Source: Candidatus Anammoximicrobium sp. (GTDB lineage Bacteria > Planctomycetota > Planctomycetia > Pirellulales > Pirellulaceae). From it: 64,000 bases of DNA. Under the pieces are notes generated by a model. That model was not told where the DNA came from and did not search any database. It worked only from the letters and a program-made list of their open reading frames with translations. Location of the stretch: the NCBI GenBank assembly GCA_012515235.1, contig JAAYYU010000300.1, forward strand, positions 1 to 64,000, given 5' to 3'. The number at the start of each line of letters is the position of its first letter. Within the stretch, counting starts at the first letter, position 1. Both the position numbers and the translations under genes were made by a program. Positions 45,227 through 55,000 of the stretch are shown here, in pieces.

Positions 45227-47032
45227 ATGAACAAGTCCAAGCCTTACCGCGGCGCCGCACCGGCGGCGGCTGCCGGATCGAAACCCGCGGATTCCCAGCC
45301 CGTCCCCGACCACACCGGCCGGGCGATGCGGGAGACGATCGAGTCGATTGCCGTCGCGGTCATTCTGGCCTTTCTCTTTCGGGCCTTTGTCGCAGAGGCG
45401 TTTGTGATTCCCACGGGCTCCATGGCCCCCACGCTGCAGGGCCGCCACATGGACGTCACGTGCGCCCAGTGCGGCTGTCCCTACCGGACCGGGGCCAGCG
45501 TCGAGAATGACGGGCAGGGCTTTGTATCGGCGACGACATGCCCCATCTGCCGTTACACGATGCGGCTGAACAAGGTCGACGACCCGAACCAGCGGTCGTT
45601 CAACGGCGACCGGATCCTGGTCAGCAAGTATGCGTACGAGGTGGGCGACCCGAAACGCTGGGATGTGATCGTCTTCAAGTTCCCGGGCAACGCCAAGCAG
45701 AACTACATCAAGCGTCTGATCGGCCTGCCCAACGAAACGGTCTGGATCCGGCACGGCGACATCTACGTCTGCTCCCGACAGGACGGCGGTGCGGCGGAGG
45801 ATTTTCACATCGCCCGGAAACCGCCGCACAAGGTCAAGGCCATGCTGCAGACGGTGGACGACACCCGATATCGCCCGGCGGTGTTGACCCAGGCTGGCTG
45901 GCCGGACCGCTGGCAGGAATGGTCTGCGCCGGACTCGCCGGCCTGGCGACGACAGGACGACGGAGGCGGATTTGAGACCGCCAGCGCGCCGGCCGGCGAA
46001 GTTTGGCTCCGCTACCGGCACGTCGTGCCGTCGACCGCGGATTGGGCGGATCTGGCGGATGAGCGGGTGCCGGCCAACGAGCGGGTTCCGCAGCGGCTTG
46101 CCAGCGGCGAATATCAGGGGCAACTCATTACCGACTACTATGCCTACAACGACAGCGATCAGTCCTTTGGCCACGGAACCGCCGGCCAGCACTGGGTGGG
46201 CGATCTGGCCGTGGAGTGCGACGACGTGGAAGTGCGGGGCAGCCAAGGCGCAGTCCTGCTGGATCTGGTCGAGGGCGGCATGCATTACACCTGCCGCCTT
46301 GACGTGGCCAGTGGCGAGGCCGTGCTGGCCATCGATGGCGGGCGCGGCGTGTTTGCCGACGCCGACGGGACCGCGGTCGCGCATCCCAAGGCGGCCACGA
46401 AACTCCGCGGTCCGGGGTCGTACGATCTGCGGTTCTCGAATTGCGACGACCAACTGCTGCTGTGGGTGAACGGCCGCCTGGCCGAATTCGACGGGCCCAC
46501 CACCTACGTGCCGCCAGGGAACGTGAAACCGAAATGGAGCCCCCAGGATGCCGCCGACCTGGAACCGGTCGGGATCGGCGCCGCCGGAGTGGCGTTGCGG
46601 GTGGAGCGGCTCCGCGTGCTCCGCGACGTCTACTACGTGGCCTCGTCGTACCATACGGAGGAAGAGGGCCGCATCCCGGCGGACGACGATTACCAGCATC
46701 TGCTGTACGGAATTGGCTCGCGCGACGCGTACATCGCGCGGGTCTTCGCCAGTCCGGACTCGTGGGCGACCACGCCCCTGTTCGACGCTCGCCGGGAAGA
46801 CGTCCGTTTTGAACTGGGGCCCGACCAGTTCTTTCCGTGCGGGGACAACAGTCCGCAAAGCCGCGATGCGCGGGTCTGGTCGCAATACGGGAACGTGGAA
46901 AACCCGGATCCGCCGCCGTTTGTCAGCCGCGAGTTGCTGACGGGAAAAGCCCTGTTGATTTACTGGCCGCACGCCTGGAGACGGCCGATTCCGTTCTGGC
47001 CGAACTTCCGTCGCATGGGGCTGATCCGTTGA
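45227..47032 (+). CDS. lepB: signal peptidase I with zinc-ribbon and large inserted domain
   Basis: 601 residues, about twice the usual length. One N-terminal membrane helix (IESIAVAVILAFLFRAFVAE), catalytic Ser65 in IPTGSMAPTL and general base Lys162 in NYIKRLIGLP. Between them a Cys4 site (C79/C82 and C105/C108; CAQCGC, CPICRY) probably binds zinc. About 185-500 is an inserted beta-rich, lectin-like region (LLDLVEGGMHYTCRLDVASG, DLRFSNCDDQLLLWVNGRLA). The conserved end reads FFPCGDNSPQSRDARVW. It cleaves signal peptides of secreted proteins at the cytoplasmic membrane. lptB follows 53 bp downstream. Confidence 0.93.
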   Translation: MNKSKPYRGAAPAAAAGSKPADSQPVPDHTGRAMRETIESIAVAVILAFLFRAFVAEAFVIPTGSMAPTLQGRHMDVTCAQCGCPYRTGASVENDGQGFVSATTCPICRYTMRLNKVDDPNQRSFNGDRILVSKYAYEVGDPKRWDVIVFKFPGNAKQNYIKRLIGLPNETVWIRHGDIYVCSRQDGGAAEDFHIARKPPHKVKAMLQTVDDTRYRPAVLTQAGWPDRWQEWSAPDSPAWRRQDDGGGFETASAPAGEVWLRYRHVVPSTADWADLADERVPANERVPQRLASGEYQGQLITDYYAYNDSDQSFGHGTAGQHWVGDLAVECDDVEVRGSQGAVLLDLVEGGMHYTCRLDVASGEAVLAIDGGRGVFADADGTAVAHPKAATKLRGPGSYDLRFSNCDDQLLLWVNGRLAEFDGPTTYVPPGNVKPKWSPQDAADLEPVGIGAAGVALRVERLRVLRDVYYVASSYHTEEEGRIPADDDYQHLLYGIGSRDAYIARVFASPDSWATTPLFDARREDVRFELGPDQFFPCGDNSPQSRDARVWSQYGNVENPDPPPFVSRELLTGKALLIYWPHAWRRPIPFWPNFRRMGLIR

Positions 47033-47085
47033 ACCGGTCATAGCGCTTCGAGGGGGTTTTGATTCCTGGGCAGGGAGGTCGGGAC

Positions 47086-47907
47086 ATGAGAATTCTGGAA
47101 GTGCAAGGCCTGGTCAAAGTCTATGGCCGCCGACGGGTGGTCGATGGCGTGAATTTTCACGTTGACGGCGGCGAGATCGTGGGTTTGCTGGGTCCCAACG
47201 GCGCCGGCAAAACGACCAGCTTCCGCATGACCTGCGGCATGATCGAACCCGACGAGGGCAAGGTTTTTCTCAACGGCCAGGACGTGACCAATTGGCCGAT
47301 GTACCGCCGCGCCCGCGATGGCGGCATGGGGTATCTGGCGCAGGAGTCGAGCGTGTTCCGCAAGCTGAGCGTCCAACACAATCTGCTGGCCATGATGGAA
47401 CTGCTGGACATGAGCCGGGCCGAACGCCGGGCGCGCTGCGACCAACTGCTGGAACAGTTCAAGATTACCCACCTGCGCAAGGCCAAAGCCGCCTCGCTGT
47501 CCGGCGGCGAACGGCGGCGGCTGGAGATCGCCCGCTGCCTGGTCTCCGACCCCAAGATCATTCTGCTGGACGAGCCCTTCACGGGCATCGATCCCGTGAC
47601 GATCCAGAGCATCCAGGAGATCGTCCGCGACCTGCGCTCTCGCGGCATCTCGATCCTGATCACGGACCACCAGGTGCGGGAGACGCTGCAGATTACCGAC
47701 CGCAGCTACGTGATCAGCAAGGGCCAAGTGCTGTGTCATGGCACTCGCGACGAAGTGCTCAGTCACGCCGAAGCCCGCGCCAAGTACTTCGGCGACGGGA
47801 TCGACATGGCCTCCCCCGGCCCCCCGCCGCCCCATGCTCCGCGGACGCGGCCGGCGGGCGATCCCGCCGCGGTCCCGCCGCGGCGCAAGCGTTCCGACAT
47901 CGGGTAG
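47086..47907 (+). CDS. lptB: LPS-export-type ABC ATPase (LptB family)
   Basis: 273 residues. Walker A LLGPNGAGKTT, Q-loop region YLAQESSVFRKLSVQHNLLA, signature LSGGERRRLEIARCL, Walker B IILLDEPFTGIDP, H-loop ITDHQVRETL. The VFRKLSV and HQVRETL patterns are those of LptB, which powers lipopolysaccharide transport to the outer membrane. A Pro/Arg-rich tail of about 25 residues (PGPPPPHAPRTRPAGDPAAV) is extra. ATG 47086 follows GGGAGG. Neighbouring lepB suggests an envelope-biogenesis unit. Confidence 0.92.
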   Translation: MRILEVQGLVKVYGRRRVVDGVNFHVDGGEIVGLLGPNGAGKTTSFRMTCGMIEPDEGKVFLNGQDVTNWPMYRRARDGGMGYLAQESSVFRKLSVQHNLLAMMELLDMSRAERRARCDQLLEQFKITHLRKAKAASLSGGERRRLEIARCLVSDPKIILLDEPFTGIDPVTIQSIQEIVRDLRSRGISILITDHQVRETLQITDRSYVISKGQVLCHGTRDEVLSHAEARAKYFGDGIDMASPGPPPPHAPRTRPAGDPAAVPPRRKRSDIG

Positions 47908-47941
47908 GGAGGCGATCGCCAAGGCGCCAGAATGGTGGCAC

Positions 47942-49054
47942 ATGATGACCACACCTCGCGAAAACCTGCGAAAACTGCTGGACGGCGGTTCGCCGGCGTG
48001 GAGTCCGTTCTCGGTCGACGTGGGCGCCAGTCCAGGCTTTACGGAACCCGTCCTGCGCCGGTTTCGCGAAGCGACTGGCGACGACGATCCGGCGGCCTAT
48101 TTCGACGCCGACTGGCGGGTATTCTCACTGGCTTGCCGCTTTGGCGGGCAAGATCCGGCGGCGCTGCACGGCGAGGTCGAACCGGGCACTTGGTTTGACG
48201 AATGGGGCATCGGGCACTGGGCGGGAGGCCTGGAGGGAACGCTGGAACAGAATTACCCGCCGCTGGCGGCGGCCGCGAGCGTTTCTGCCGTCGACGCGCT
48301 GCCACTGCCCGCGATCGACACGCCGGCGGATCGGACAGCCGTCGAGCGGTTTCAAGCCGCGGGCTATCCGGTGTTTGGCTACGCCGGCAGCATCTACGAA
48401 TGGGCCTGGTGGCTGCGGGGCATGGAGCAATTCCTGATGGACCTGGTAAGTGACCCCGCCATGGCGGAGGCCACCTTGGGCAAGGTCGAGGAACACACGA
48501 CGCGACTGGCGCTGGCGACCGCAGCAGCGGGCGTGGACGTGTTGTGTTTCTACGACGACGCCGGGATGCAGCGCGGCATGCAGCTTGCGCCCGCCCTGTG
48601 GCAGCGATTCGTCAAACCGGCCTGGCAGCGGGTGCTGGATGCGGTGCGGACCCGTTTTCCGGATGTGCGGTTCTTCTTCCACTGCTGCGGCAAGATCGAT
48701 TCGATCGTGGCGGACGTCGTCGAACTGGGCTTCCATGTGCTGCACCCGATCCAGCCGGAGTGCATGGATTTTGCCGAGATCCACCGGCAGGTCGGCCGCC
48801 GCATCGCATTGGCCGCGACCATCTCCGCGCAACGCACCTTCCCCTTCGGCTCGCCGGACGACGTGCGCCGGGAAGTCCGCCGCCTGGCCGACATCGTCGC
48901 CGGAGATCGCCGCGCGATCTTCCTGCCGTCCAACCGCATCCAGCCGGAGACGCCTTGGGACAACATCGTCGCCTTTGCCGACGCCTGTCGGCAACTGCGG
49001 GAAGAATCACGGACTGGGGTCAGGCTTACAGAATTCAATTTTGGCCGACGCTGA
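47942..49054 (+). CDS. uroporphyrinogen decarboxylase-like (URO-D/MtaA family) protein, 3' end formed by a palindromic repeat
   Basis: 370 residues with a URO-D-type barrel: VFGYAGSIYEWAWWLRGMEQ, LATAAAGVDVLCFYDDAGMQ, RFFFHCCGKIDSIVADVVEL, IALAATISAQRTFPFGSPDD and IFLPSNRIQPETPWDNI. The HCxGKI-type Cys site suggests the cobalamin/methyl-transfer branch (MtaA-like) rather than haem synthesis; this is common among planctomycete paralogues. The last 13 codons (GVRLTEFNFGRR and stop) lie inside palindrome copy 4, so the native C-terminus was probably replaced by the insertion. ATG 47942 or 47945 starts the protein. Confidence 0.85.
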   Translation: MMTTPRENLRKLLDGGSPAWSPFSVDVGASPGFTEPVLRRFREATGDDDPAAYFDADWRVFSLACRFGGQDPAALHGEVEPGTWFDEWGIGHWAGGLEGTLEQNYPPLAAAASVSAVDALPLPAIDTPADRTAVERFQAAGYPVFGYAGSIYEWAWWLRGMEQFLMDLVSDPAMAEATLGKVEEHTTRLALATAAAGVDVLCFYDDAGMQRGMQLAPALWQRFVKPAWQRVLDAVRTRFPDVRFFFHCCGKIDSIVADVVELGFHVLHPIQPECMDFAEIHRQVGRRIALAATISAQRTFPFGSPDDVRREVRRLADIVAGDRRAIFLPSNRIQPETPWDNIVAFADACRQLREESRTGVRLTEFNFGRR

Positions 49055-49112
49055 GGCCAGTCGTTGGGAACGACCTTGCTCGGCCAAAATTGAATTCTGT
49101 AAGCCTGACCCC
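49016..49112. repeat. 97-bp palindromic element, copy 4, overlapping a gene end
   Basis: Perfect 33-bp arms (49016-49048 and 49080-49112). The loop holds its own hairpin GTCGTT-GGG-AACGAC (49060-49074). It lacks the 51-bp flanking module seen at copies 1-3, which suggests the palindrome alone is the mobile unit. It overlaps the last 39 bp of the URO-D-like gene and ends 28 bp before the stop of the convergent FAH gene, where its hairpin could also act as a bidirectional terminator. Confidence 0.9.
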
Positions 49113-49140
49113 TTCGTGCCGGGCGGCTTGGACGCCGCTG

Positions 49141-50100
49141 CTACTCCGCCACGACCGGCGTCACCAGGGTGCCGATCGAACGGATGGTGGCTTCGATCCG
49201 GTCGCCGGGCTTCAGATACGTGCCCGTCGCATCGCCGACGCCGCCGGGAGTGCCGGTCGAGATGATGTCACCCGGTTCCAAGGTGACGAAGCTGGATAGG
49301 AATTCGATCACCGCGGCCACCGGGAAAATCTGATAGGCCGTGTTCGAATCCTGGCGGACTTTGCCGTTGACGGTGAGTTTCATGTCCAGGGTCTGCGGAT
49401 CGGGAATCGCGTCGGCCGACACGACGCAAGGCCCCATCGGACAGAAGCTGTCGTGCCATTTGCCGTGCAGCCAATCGAAGAAGCCGTCCATGGTGCGGAG
49501 TTTGCGTTCCGGGTGGGGATGAAATTCGCGGTCGGAGATGTCGTTCACCACGGTATAGCCTGCGACGTACTTCAAGGCGTCAGCTTCCTTGACGCGTCTG
49601 GCCCGCCGGCCGATGACAACGGCCAGTTCCAATTCCCAGTCGATGTGATCGGGAGAAATGGCCGGGATGCGGGCCGGTTTGCCGGGATCGGTCAGCGTCG
49701 TGGTCGGCGGCTTCATAAAGACATAAGGAAAGGTCTCCGCCCGCCGGGCCGCTATGCCGCCGCCCTCTTCGATGTGCTTGGCGTAGTTGCCGGCCAGCAG
49801 AAACAGCTTGGGCGGCTGAGGAACCGGGACCAGCAACTCCACGGATTGGGGCGCCAGCTTGACCGCGTCCGGCAGCATCGCCGCGTTGTCCGCAACCCAC
49901 TTGGCGAGCTGCGCCGCGTCTCCACACGCCGCGCCGTCGGGCGGCAGCAGGGCGAGCAAGTCGTCACCGTCGGGGACGTTCAGCTTGCCCTTGCCGGCGT
50001 CCGCATATTTCGCAGCGGCAGCCGCCACGGGGACGATGTACGCTTCACTGTAGAACCCCACGGACACCCGGCCCGCACGTCGAAAACGGCACAAACGCAT
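49141..50100 (-). CDS. fumarylacetoacetate hydrolase (FAH) family protein
   Basis: 319 residues. FAH fold motifs: PKLFLLAGNYAKHIEEGGG, PYVFMKPPTTTLTDPGKP, DWELELAVVIGRRARRV with acidic metal ligands, GYTVVNDISDREF, and the closing TLEPGDIISTGTPGGVG. Members hydrolyse or decarboxylate acylpyruvates and 2-oxo-3-enoates in aromatic or sugar-acid breakdown. ATG 50100 follows GAGGAGAC. The substrate is not evident from this neighbourhood. Confidence 0.92.
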   Translation of the reverse strand: MRLCRFRRAGRVSVGFYSEAYIVPVAAAAAKYADAGKGKLNVPDGDDLLALLPPDGAACGDAAQLAKWVADNAAMLPDAVKLAPQSVELLVPVPQPPKLFLLAGNYAKHIEEGGGIAARRAETFPYVFMKPPTTTLTDPGKPARIPAISPDHIDWELELAVVIGRRARRVKEADALKYVAGYTVVNDISDREFHPHPERKLRTMDGFFDWLHGKWHDSFCPMGPCVVSADAIPDPQTLDMKLTVNGKVRQDSNTAYQIFPVAAVIEFLSSFVTLEPGDIISTGTPGGVGDATGTYLKPGDRIEATIRSIGTLVTPVVAE

Positions 50101-50295
50101 GGTAAGTCTCCTCGGGTGGCAAAAAAATCAACAAGTCAAAAAGTGGAAAAGTGCAAAGGTCTTGAAGCGGGAGAGTCCAGAAGTGGAGAAGTCGCGAAGT
50201 TCACCAGTCGCAGCGTCGCGAATACGCCAAGTCCAACTGACTGAGACGCTGGCTCGGCGCAACACAAGAAAGCATGAGCAGAGACGCTGACAGAA

Positions 50296-50332
50296 TAGCC
50301 TTTCGACACAGCCTTTCGACACAGCCTTTCGA
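50296..50332. repeat. 13-bp tandem repeat, about three units
   Basis: AGCCTTTCGACAC at 50296-50308 and 50309-50321, then a partial unit to 50332. It lies in the 281-bp gap 50101-50381, which also carries purine-rich AAGTGGAGAAGT-like sequence near 50120-50200 and no gene. Confidence 0.8.
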
Positions 50333-50360
50333 CGTTTCGTCCCTCGCGCTCTTTCACTTT

Positions 50361-50391
50361 TTCACTTCTCCTCACTTCTCCTCACTTCTCC
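50361..50391. repeat. 10-bp tandem repeat overlapping the end of the esterase gene
   Basis: TTCACTTCTC then CTCACTTCTC twice (50361-50391). The last unit contains the stop codon and final codons of the CE15-like gene. Purine-rich AGTGGAGAAG near 50177 is its complement, so slippage or local duplication of the gene end is possible. Confidence 0.65.
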
Positions 50392-51698
50392 ACCGCCGTC
50401 TTTCTCAGGTGTTTGTCGGCAAAGTTCAGGTACTGCTCCCAATCGTAATCCGTCACGTCGTGTTTGCCGGTGCGGACGTGGTAGCCGATGATGTCGCTGA
50501 CCGGATGGTCCACGGCCGGCAGGTCGTCCGCCGGCAGGCCGCCGGCGCTCAGCAGACGGTAGACGGGCTCGGCATGTTTGGCCGACAGGAATTCGCCGCG
50601 GGGATCGGCCCAACGGTCGTCCACCGCGCTGGCCACGTACACGGGCCGCGGAGCCATCAGTGCGATCAGTTCGTGCTGGTCGATGGGCAGTCGGGCTTCT
50701 TTGTTATTGTACTGGGTGAAGTTGTCGCAGAACCAGTGTGGGAACGACGTGTTGATCCGCCACACGGTTTCGCCGTACGCGCGGCGACTGAGCGCCGCGC
50801 CGCCGCAGCCGGAGTTGTTGGAGATGACCAGCGCAAACCGCTCGTCCTCGGCGCCGGCCCAGAGGGCCGTTTTGCCCAGCCGCGAGTGGCCCAGCACGGC
50901 CACCCGCCGGGCGTCGATGTGGGCGTCGGACTCGAGGTAGTCCAGTGCCCGGCTCAGGCCCCAGGCCCAGGCGGCGATCGAGCCCCACTGGTCCGGATCG
51001 GGCTTCGTCTGGCCGGCGCGATAGAACAGCGGATGGACGCCGTTCTGGAAGCCGTCGTCGAAATCCGGGTCGATGTCGCCGTAGTAGATCGTTGCCAGGG
51101 CGTAGCCGCGGGCCAGAATCTTTTCCACGGCCCAACGGCTGGACGAAGCCCCGCGACTGGCTTCCGTGGCGCGGTTGCCAGCCACGCCCTTGGACGGGTT
51201 GGGCCGCATCCAGCTCTTTGAAAGCCTGATCCCCGGATCCTGATGGATCGCGTGATTGCCTTGGAAGTTCAGCCCCAGAAAGGCCGGCACGGGTTTCTTG
51301 GCTGCGTTGGGCAGGTAGATCAAGACGTCCATGCTGGGCCCGTCCTTCCGGCCCGTAAAGAACACCGTCACTTGCTTGCGCGTGGCCGTGCCGCCGACCG
51401 CTTGTTGGTCACAGTCGAACACTTGCCAGCTCATGCCGTCGGGCCGGCCTGGGCTGCGGCCGTACATCTGCGCCCGGAACAGCTCCAGGATTTCAGGCCG
51501 CCGCTTGGTCCGCCAGGTTTCGGCGTCGCTCACTTTGTCGCCGTTGGCCAGGACCAGCGGGTCGGGCAAGGTGTACTGCGGGACTTTGGCTTCGTCGTAA
51601 TTCGCCTCCGCAGCCTGGACGACGGCACACGGGCTAGCCAGGACGCCAGCCAAGACCAGAAGGACGACAACGCGGGGCAATCGTGGGATGACGCGCAT
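50382..51698 (-). CDS. secreted CE15-like glucuronoyl esterase
   Basis: 438 residues with signal peptide ([20 protein letters not shown]). Alpha/beta hydrolase with nucleophile motif [20 protein letters not shown], typical of CE15 (4-O-methyl-glucuronoyl methylesterase), followed by [20 protein letters not shown] and HWFCDNF. A late His in [13 protein letters not shown] and [12 protein letters not shown] completes the expected triad region. CE15 enzymes cut ester links between lignin and glucuronoxylan; others act on related uronate esters. ATG 51698 follows GAGGT. It is divergent from the large CBM protein across 375 bp. Confidence 0.86.
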   Translation of the reverse strand: MRVIPRLPRVVVLLVLAGVLASPCAVVQAAEANYDEAKVPQYTLPDPLVLANGDKVSDAETWRTKRRPEILELFRAQMYGRSPGRPDGMSWQVFDCDQQAVGGTATRKQVTVFFTGRKDGPSMDVLIYLPNAAKKPVPAFLGLNFQGNHAIHQDPGIRLSKSWMRPNPSKGVAGNRATEASRGASSSRWAVEKILARGYALATIYYGDIDPDFDDGFQNGVHPLFYRAGQTKPDPDQWGSIAAWAWGLSRALDYLESDAHIDARRVAVLGHSRLGKTALWAGAEDERFALVISNNSGCGGAALSRRAYGETVWRINTSFPHWFCDNFTQYNNKEARLPIDQHELIALMAPRPVYVASAVDDRWADPRGEFLSAKHAEPVYRLLSAGGLPADDLPAVDHPVSDIIGYHVRTGKHDVTDYDWEQYLNFADKHLRKTAVEK

Positions 51699-51775
51699 GG
51701 GCACCTCGCTAGGTTGATTGCTGATCGAGAATCCGAAGGTCTGCAGACACTGACTGTAAACCATTTCTCCCAGCG

Positions 51776-51822
51776 TCTCAATCCGTGGCGTTTCAATCCG
51801 TACCGTCTCCATCCGTGGCGGC
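51776..51822. repeat. imperfect tandem CAATCCGTGGCG-type repeat
   Basis: Three loose units of 15-16 bp: TCAATCCGTGGCGTTT, CAATCCGTACCGTCT and CCATCCGTGGCGG. It lies between two divergent genes and shows no other signal. Confidence 0.55.
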
Positions 51823-51902
51823 CACAGAACCGTTCGCGTCTGCTTGGCGCTGAGTGCGGCCAGCGCCATATTGTTGGTGTGCGTTGCGCTCAAAGAAGAA
51901 GT

Positions 51903-51971
51903 TGGCCGGAAGACGGGGGCAGAAAGATGTCGGACACGGATTGGTTTTTTTCTGCCCCAGTTTTCCGGCCA
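51903..51971. repeat. 69-bp near-palindrome, unrelated to the 97-bp family
   Basis: Arms 51903-51925 and 51949-51971 pair over 23 positions with two mismatches (left arm starts TGGCCGGAAGACGGGGGCAG). The 23-nt loop is GATGTCGGACACGGATTGGT plus TTT. It lies about 100 bp before the start of the large CBM protein gene. It could be a second type of mobile palindrome or a regulatory hairpin. Confidence 0.75.
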
Positions 51972-52073
51972 GCGTTTCGACCAACCCAGGACGACCGTTC
52001 CGCCGGGCCCCGACTTGTTAGCCCGGTTCAAGACGTCGCGTCCATCCCTATCCTGCCGCAAAGGACACCCGCC

Positions 52074-55000
52074 ATGCGCTTCTTCACCATCCTGGCCTGC
52101 GTCATTTCAGTGCTCTCCGTTTCGCCGGTTGCAGCCGACGTGCAACTGGAGCTCGGCACGGCCCGCTTGACGCTGGACGAACGTGGCCGCGTCACCGCTG
52201 TCGTGCTCGCCGACGGCAGCCGTTGGCCCGTCGATGATCGGCCCGTGTTCGCGCTGGAAACAGAGCAACAAATCCGGCTCCCGGAGTCGGTCGAGTTGGC
52301 GGACGAGTTGTTGAAGGTGCGATTCCAGGGAGGAGCCATCGCCGAGTTCGCAGTGCAGGCGACGCGGACCGCCGTTGGGCCGTCGGCCACGACTGCGACC
52401 CGCGGCTTGGCGGTCTTCGAACTCCGGCGGCTGCAATCGGACGAGTCGCCAACCGCGCTGCGACTGTTCCATCTGGCCGTTCCGCAGGGCGCTGAGATCG
52501 CCGGGACCTTGAACGCTTGCTCGACGCCGGATTGGTCCGTAGCCGTGATGGGGGCGGAGCCCAACGTGCGTGCCTTGTTGGAAAGCTCCGGCGGTTCCAA
52601 CTCCGACCGCGCCGGCTGCTCGCACGAGTTCGTGCCCGTCGCCGACCAGGTGAAAGCCGGCAGCCGGGCCGCCCGCTTCACGGCCACCAGCAACGCCGAG
52701 CCCGGCGGCTGGAGCATGCGCGGCAAGCGGTTTCCCGCGCCGCTGAATCTGGCGGGCTGCAAAGCCATTCGAGCGTGGGTTCACGGCGACGGCAGCGGCC
52801 AGTCGCTCAAAATCCAGTTGTACGACGGCCGCGGCGGCTACCGCGATAATTACCTGGCCATCGACTTTCAGGGCTGGCGCCAAGTCACGCTGACCGACGC
52901 GGCGATCAACACGCTGCGTTACGAGCAGGCCGACGCCTTGCACATCTACTTCAACAGCCTGCCGCCCGGCAAGACGGTGACCTGCTACATCGATCAGATC
53001 GAAGCCGTCATCGACCGGGACGGCGTGGAAAGCGTCGTCTTGTTGGAGGACTTCGAATCGCCCGTCTCGCCGTTTTGGGGTTCGCCGCAGACGACGCTGA
53101 ACGTCCGCACGATCGCCCGGCACGGCATCCAGCCGGCGCGGTTTGGCGTGCTTGTATGCCGGACTGCGGAACTGCTGGAGACGGTGCGCGAATTCGAGGT
53201 GTCCGCGGGTTTGCCTAGTCCCGCTCCGGGCGGCCAATGGAACAAAGTCTCGCCGTGGATTCACCGTTCGTATTTCTTCCTCACCCAGTTCCGCGAATCG
53301 CAATTTGACGAGGCGCTGGCCATCGCCCGCCGCGGCGGCTTCCACACAATCCTGATCGGCCAGGGCTCGTGGTGCCGCAGCACGGGGCACTTTGAGGTCA
53401 ACCAGGCCAATTTTCCGGACGGCCTGGATGGATTGGTGCGCACGGTCCGCCGCTTCAAAGAGGCCGGCTTCCGCGTCGGTTTTCACTTCCTGGCCGCTTC
53501 GATCTATCCGCCCGACCCGTATCTGACGCCCGTGCCCGATCCGCGGCTCGTGAAGGGGGCGACCGCCAAGCTGGCGGCGAACGTCGATCCCCAGTCTGAC
53601 TTCATCCCGACTGCGGCCGCCCCGGACGGTTTCCCCGCCGAGGACGGCGGCTATACGGGCGCCGGCACGGTGCTGCAGATCGGCGACGAGTTGATCCACT
53701 ATGCCGAACGGTCGCTGCAGGCCCCCTTCGGCTTCAAAGGCTGCCGCCGCGGCCATCTGGGCACCCACGCAGCGGCGCACCGCAGCGGGGATGCCGTGGC
53801 GCACCTGGTCCGCTCGTACGGCTACCACATGTTCGACATGGACACCACGCTGCTGGACGAAGTCAGTACGAACTTTGCCCGCGTCGCCAATGCCTGCGAG
53901 ATCGACATGCTGTACTTTGACGGCTCCGAGCGGCTGCAGGGCGACCACTGGTATTACAACGCCCGGCTGCACAAGGCGTACTACGACAAGCTGAAGAACA
54001 AGGACGTGCTGCTGCAGGGCAGCAGTTTCAGTCATTACTCGTGGCACATCCTGGCCCGCAGCGCCTCGGCCGACGGCCACGGCGATCTCAAGGGCTACTT
54101 GGACGAACGCTCGCCCTGGTTCGTCTCCTTCGGCCGCTCCGGCATGCCGCTGGACATCGGCTGGTACTACGGCTACGACCCGATGGCCACGCCGGACATG
54201 TACGAGTACGTCCTCGGTGCGACGCTGGGCTACGACGCCTCCATGTCGTTTCAAGTCTCCGTCGGCGCCGCCCAGAAGCATCCATTCACGGGCGACATTC
54301 TCGACATGATCCGCCGCTATGAACAGCTGCGGCTGTCGGGCCGAGTGGACGCGGCGATGCGCCAGCGGCTGCGAATCGACCCGCAACTGGGCGGCGAAAA
54401 GACGCCGGAAGAACGCGCGAAACTGCTGGACCTCCGCCGCGACTATCGGCTGGTGGGCGAGGCAGGCCAGGAGGCGTTCCAGCGGGTGATCTACTCGCCC
54501 TGGCGCGAGATCTCGACGGCGGAAGAAGCCCAAGCCGGCTGGCCGATCCCGGTGGGCGCCGGGCCCGCCCGTGTCGGCGTCCAAGTTCACGCCCTGCCGG
54601 GCCCGTGGTTGAATCCGGGTCCCGCCTATCACGCCGCCGACGCCGTTGTGCTGGAATCCTTCGACGATCTGACGCCCTACTTGAGTCAGTCGGCCGGCCG
54701 AACGGACGTGCAACTGATCGAATCCGACCAGGGCGGCTCCACGTTCCCCGGCGTGACGCAGCGTCTGGAGTTGCAGCGTGACGGCGCTCGCGAAGGAAAA
54801 TCCTGTGCCGTCTACACCGCCGCCAGCACGTTGCCCGGCGAGAACGGCTGGTCGTGCATCGGCAAACAATTCCGTCCGCCGCTGGACCTGTCCTGGCACA
54901 AGGGCTTCGGCCTCTGGATGCGGGGCGACGGTCAGGGCGGCGCGTTCAAGCTGCAGTTGCGCGACACCAAAGGTGCGATGGACTACTACATCACCAACAA

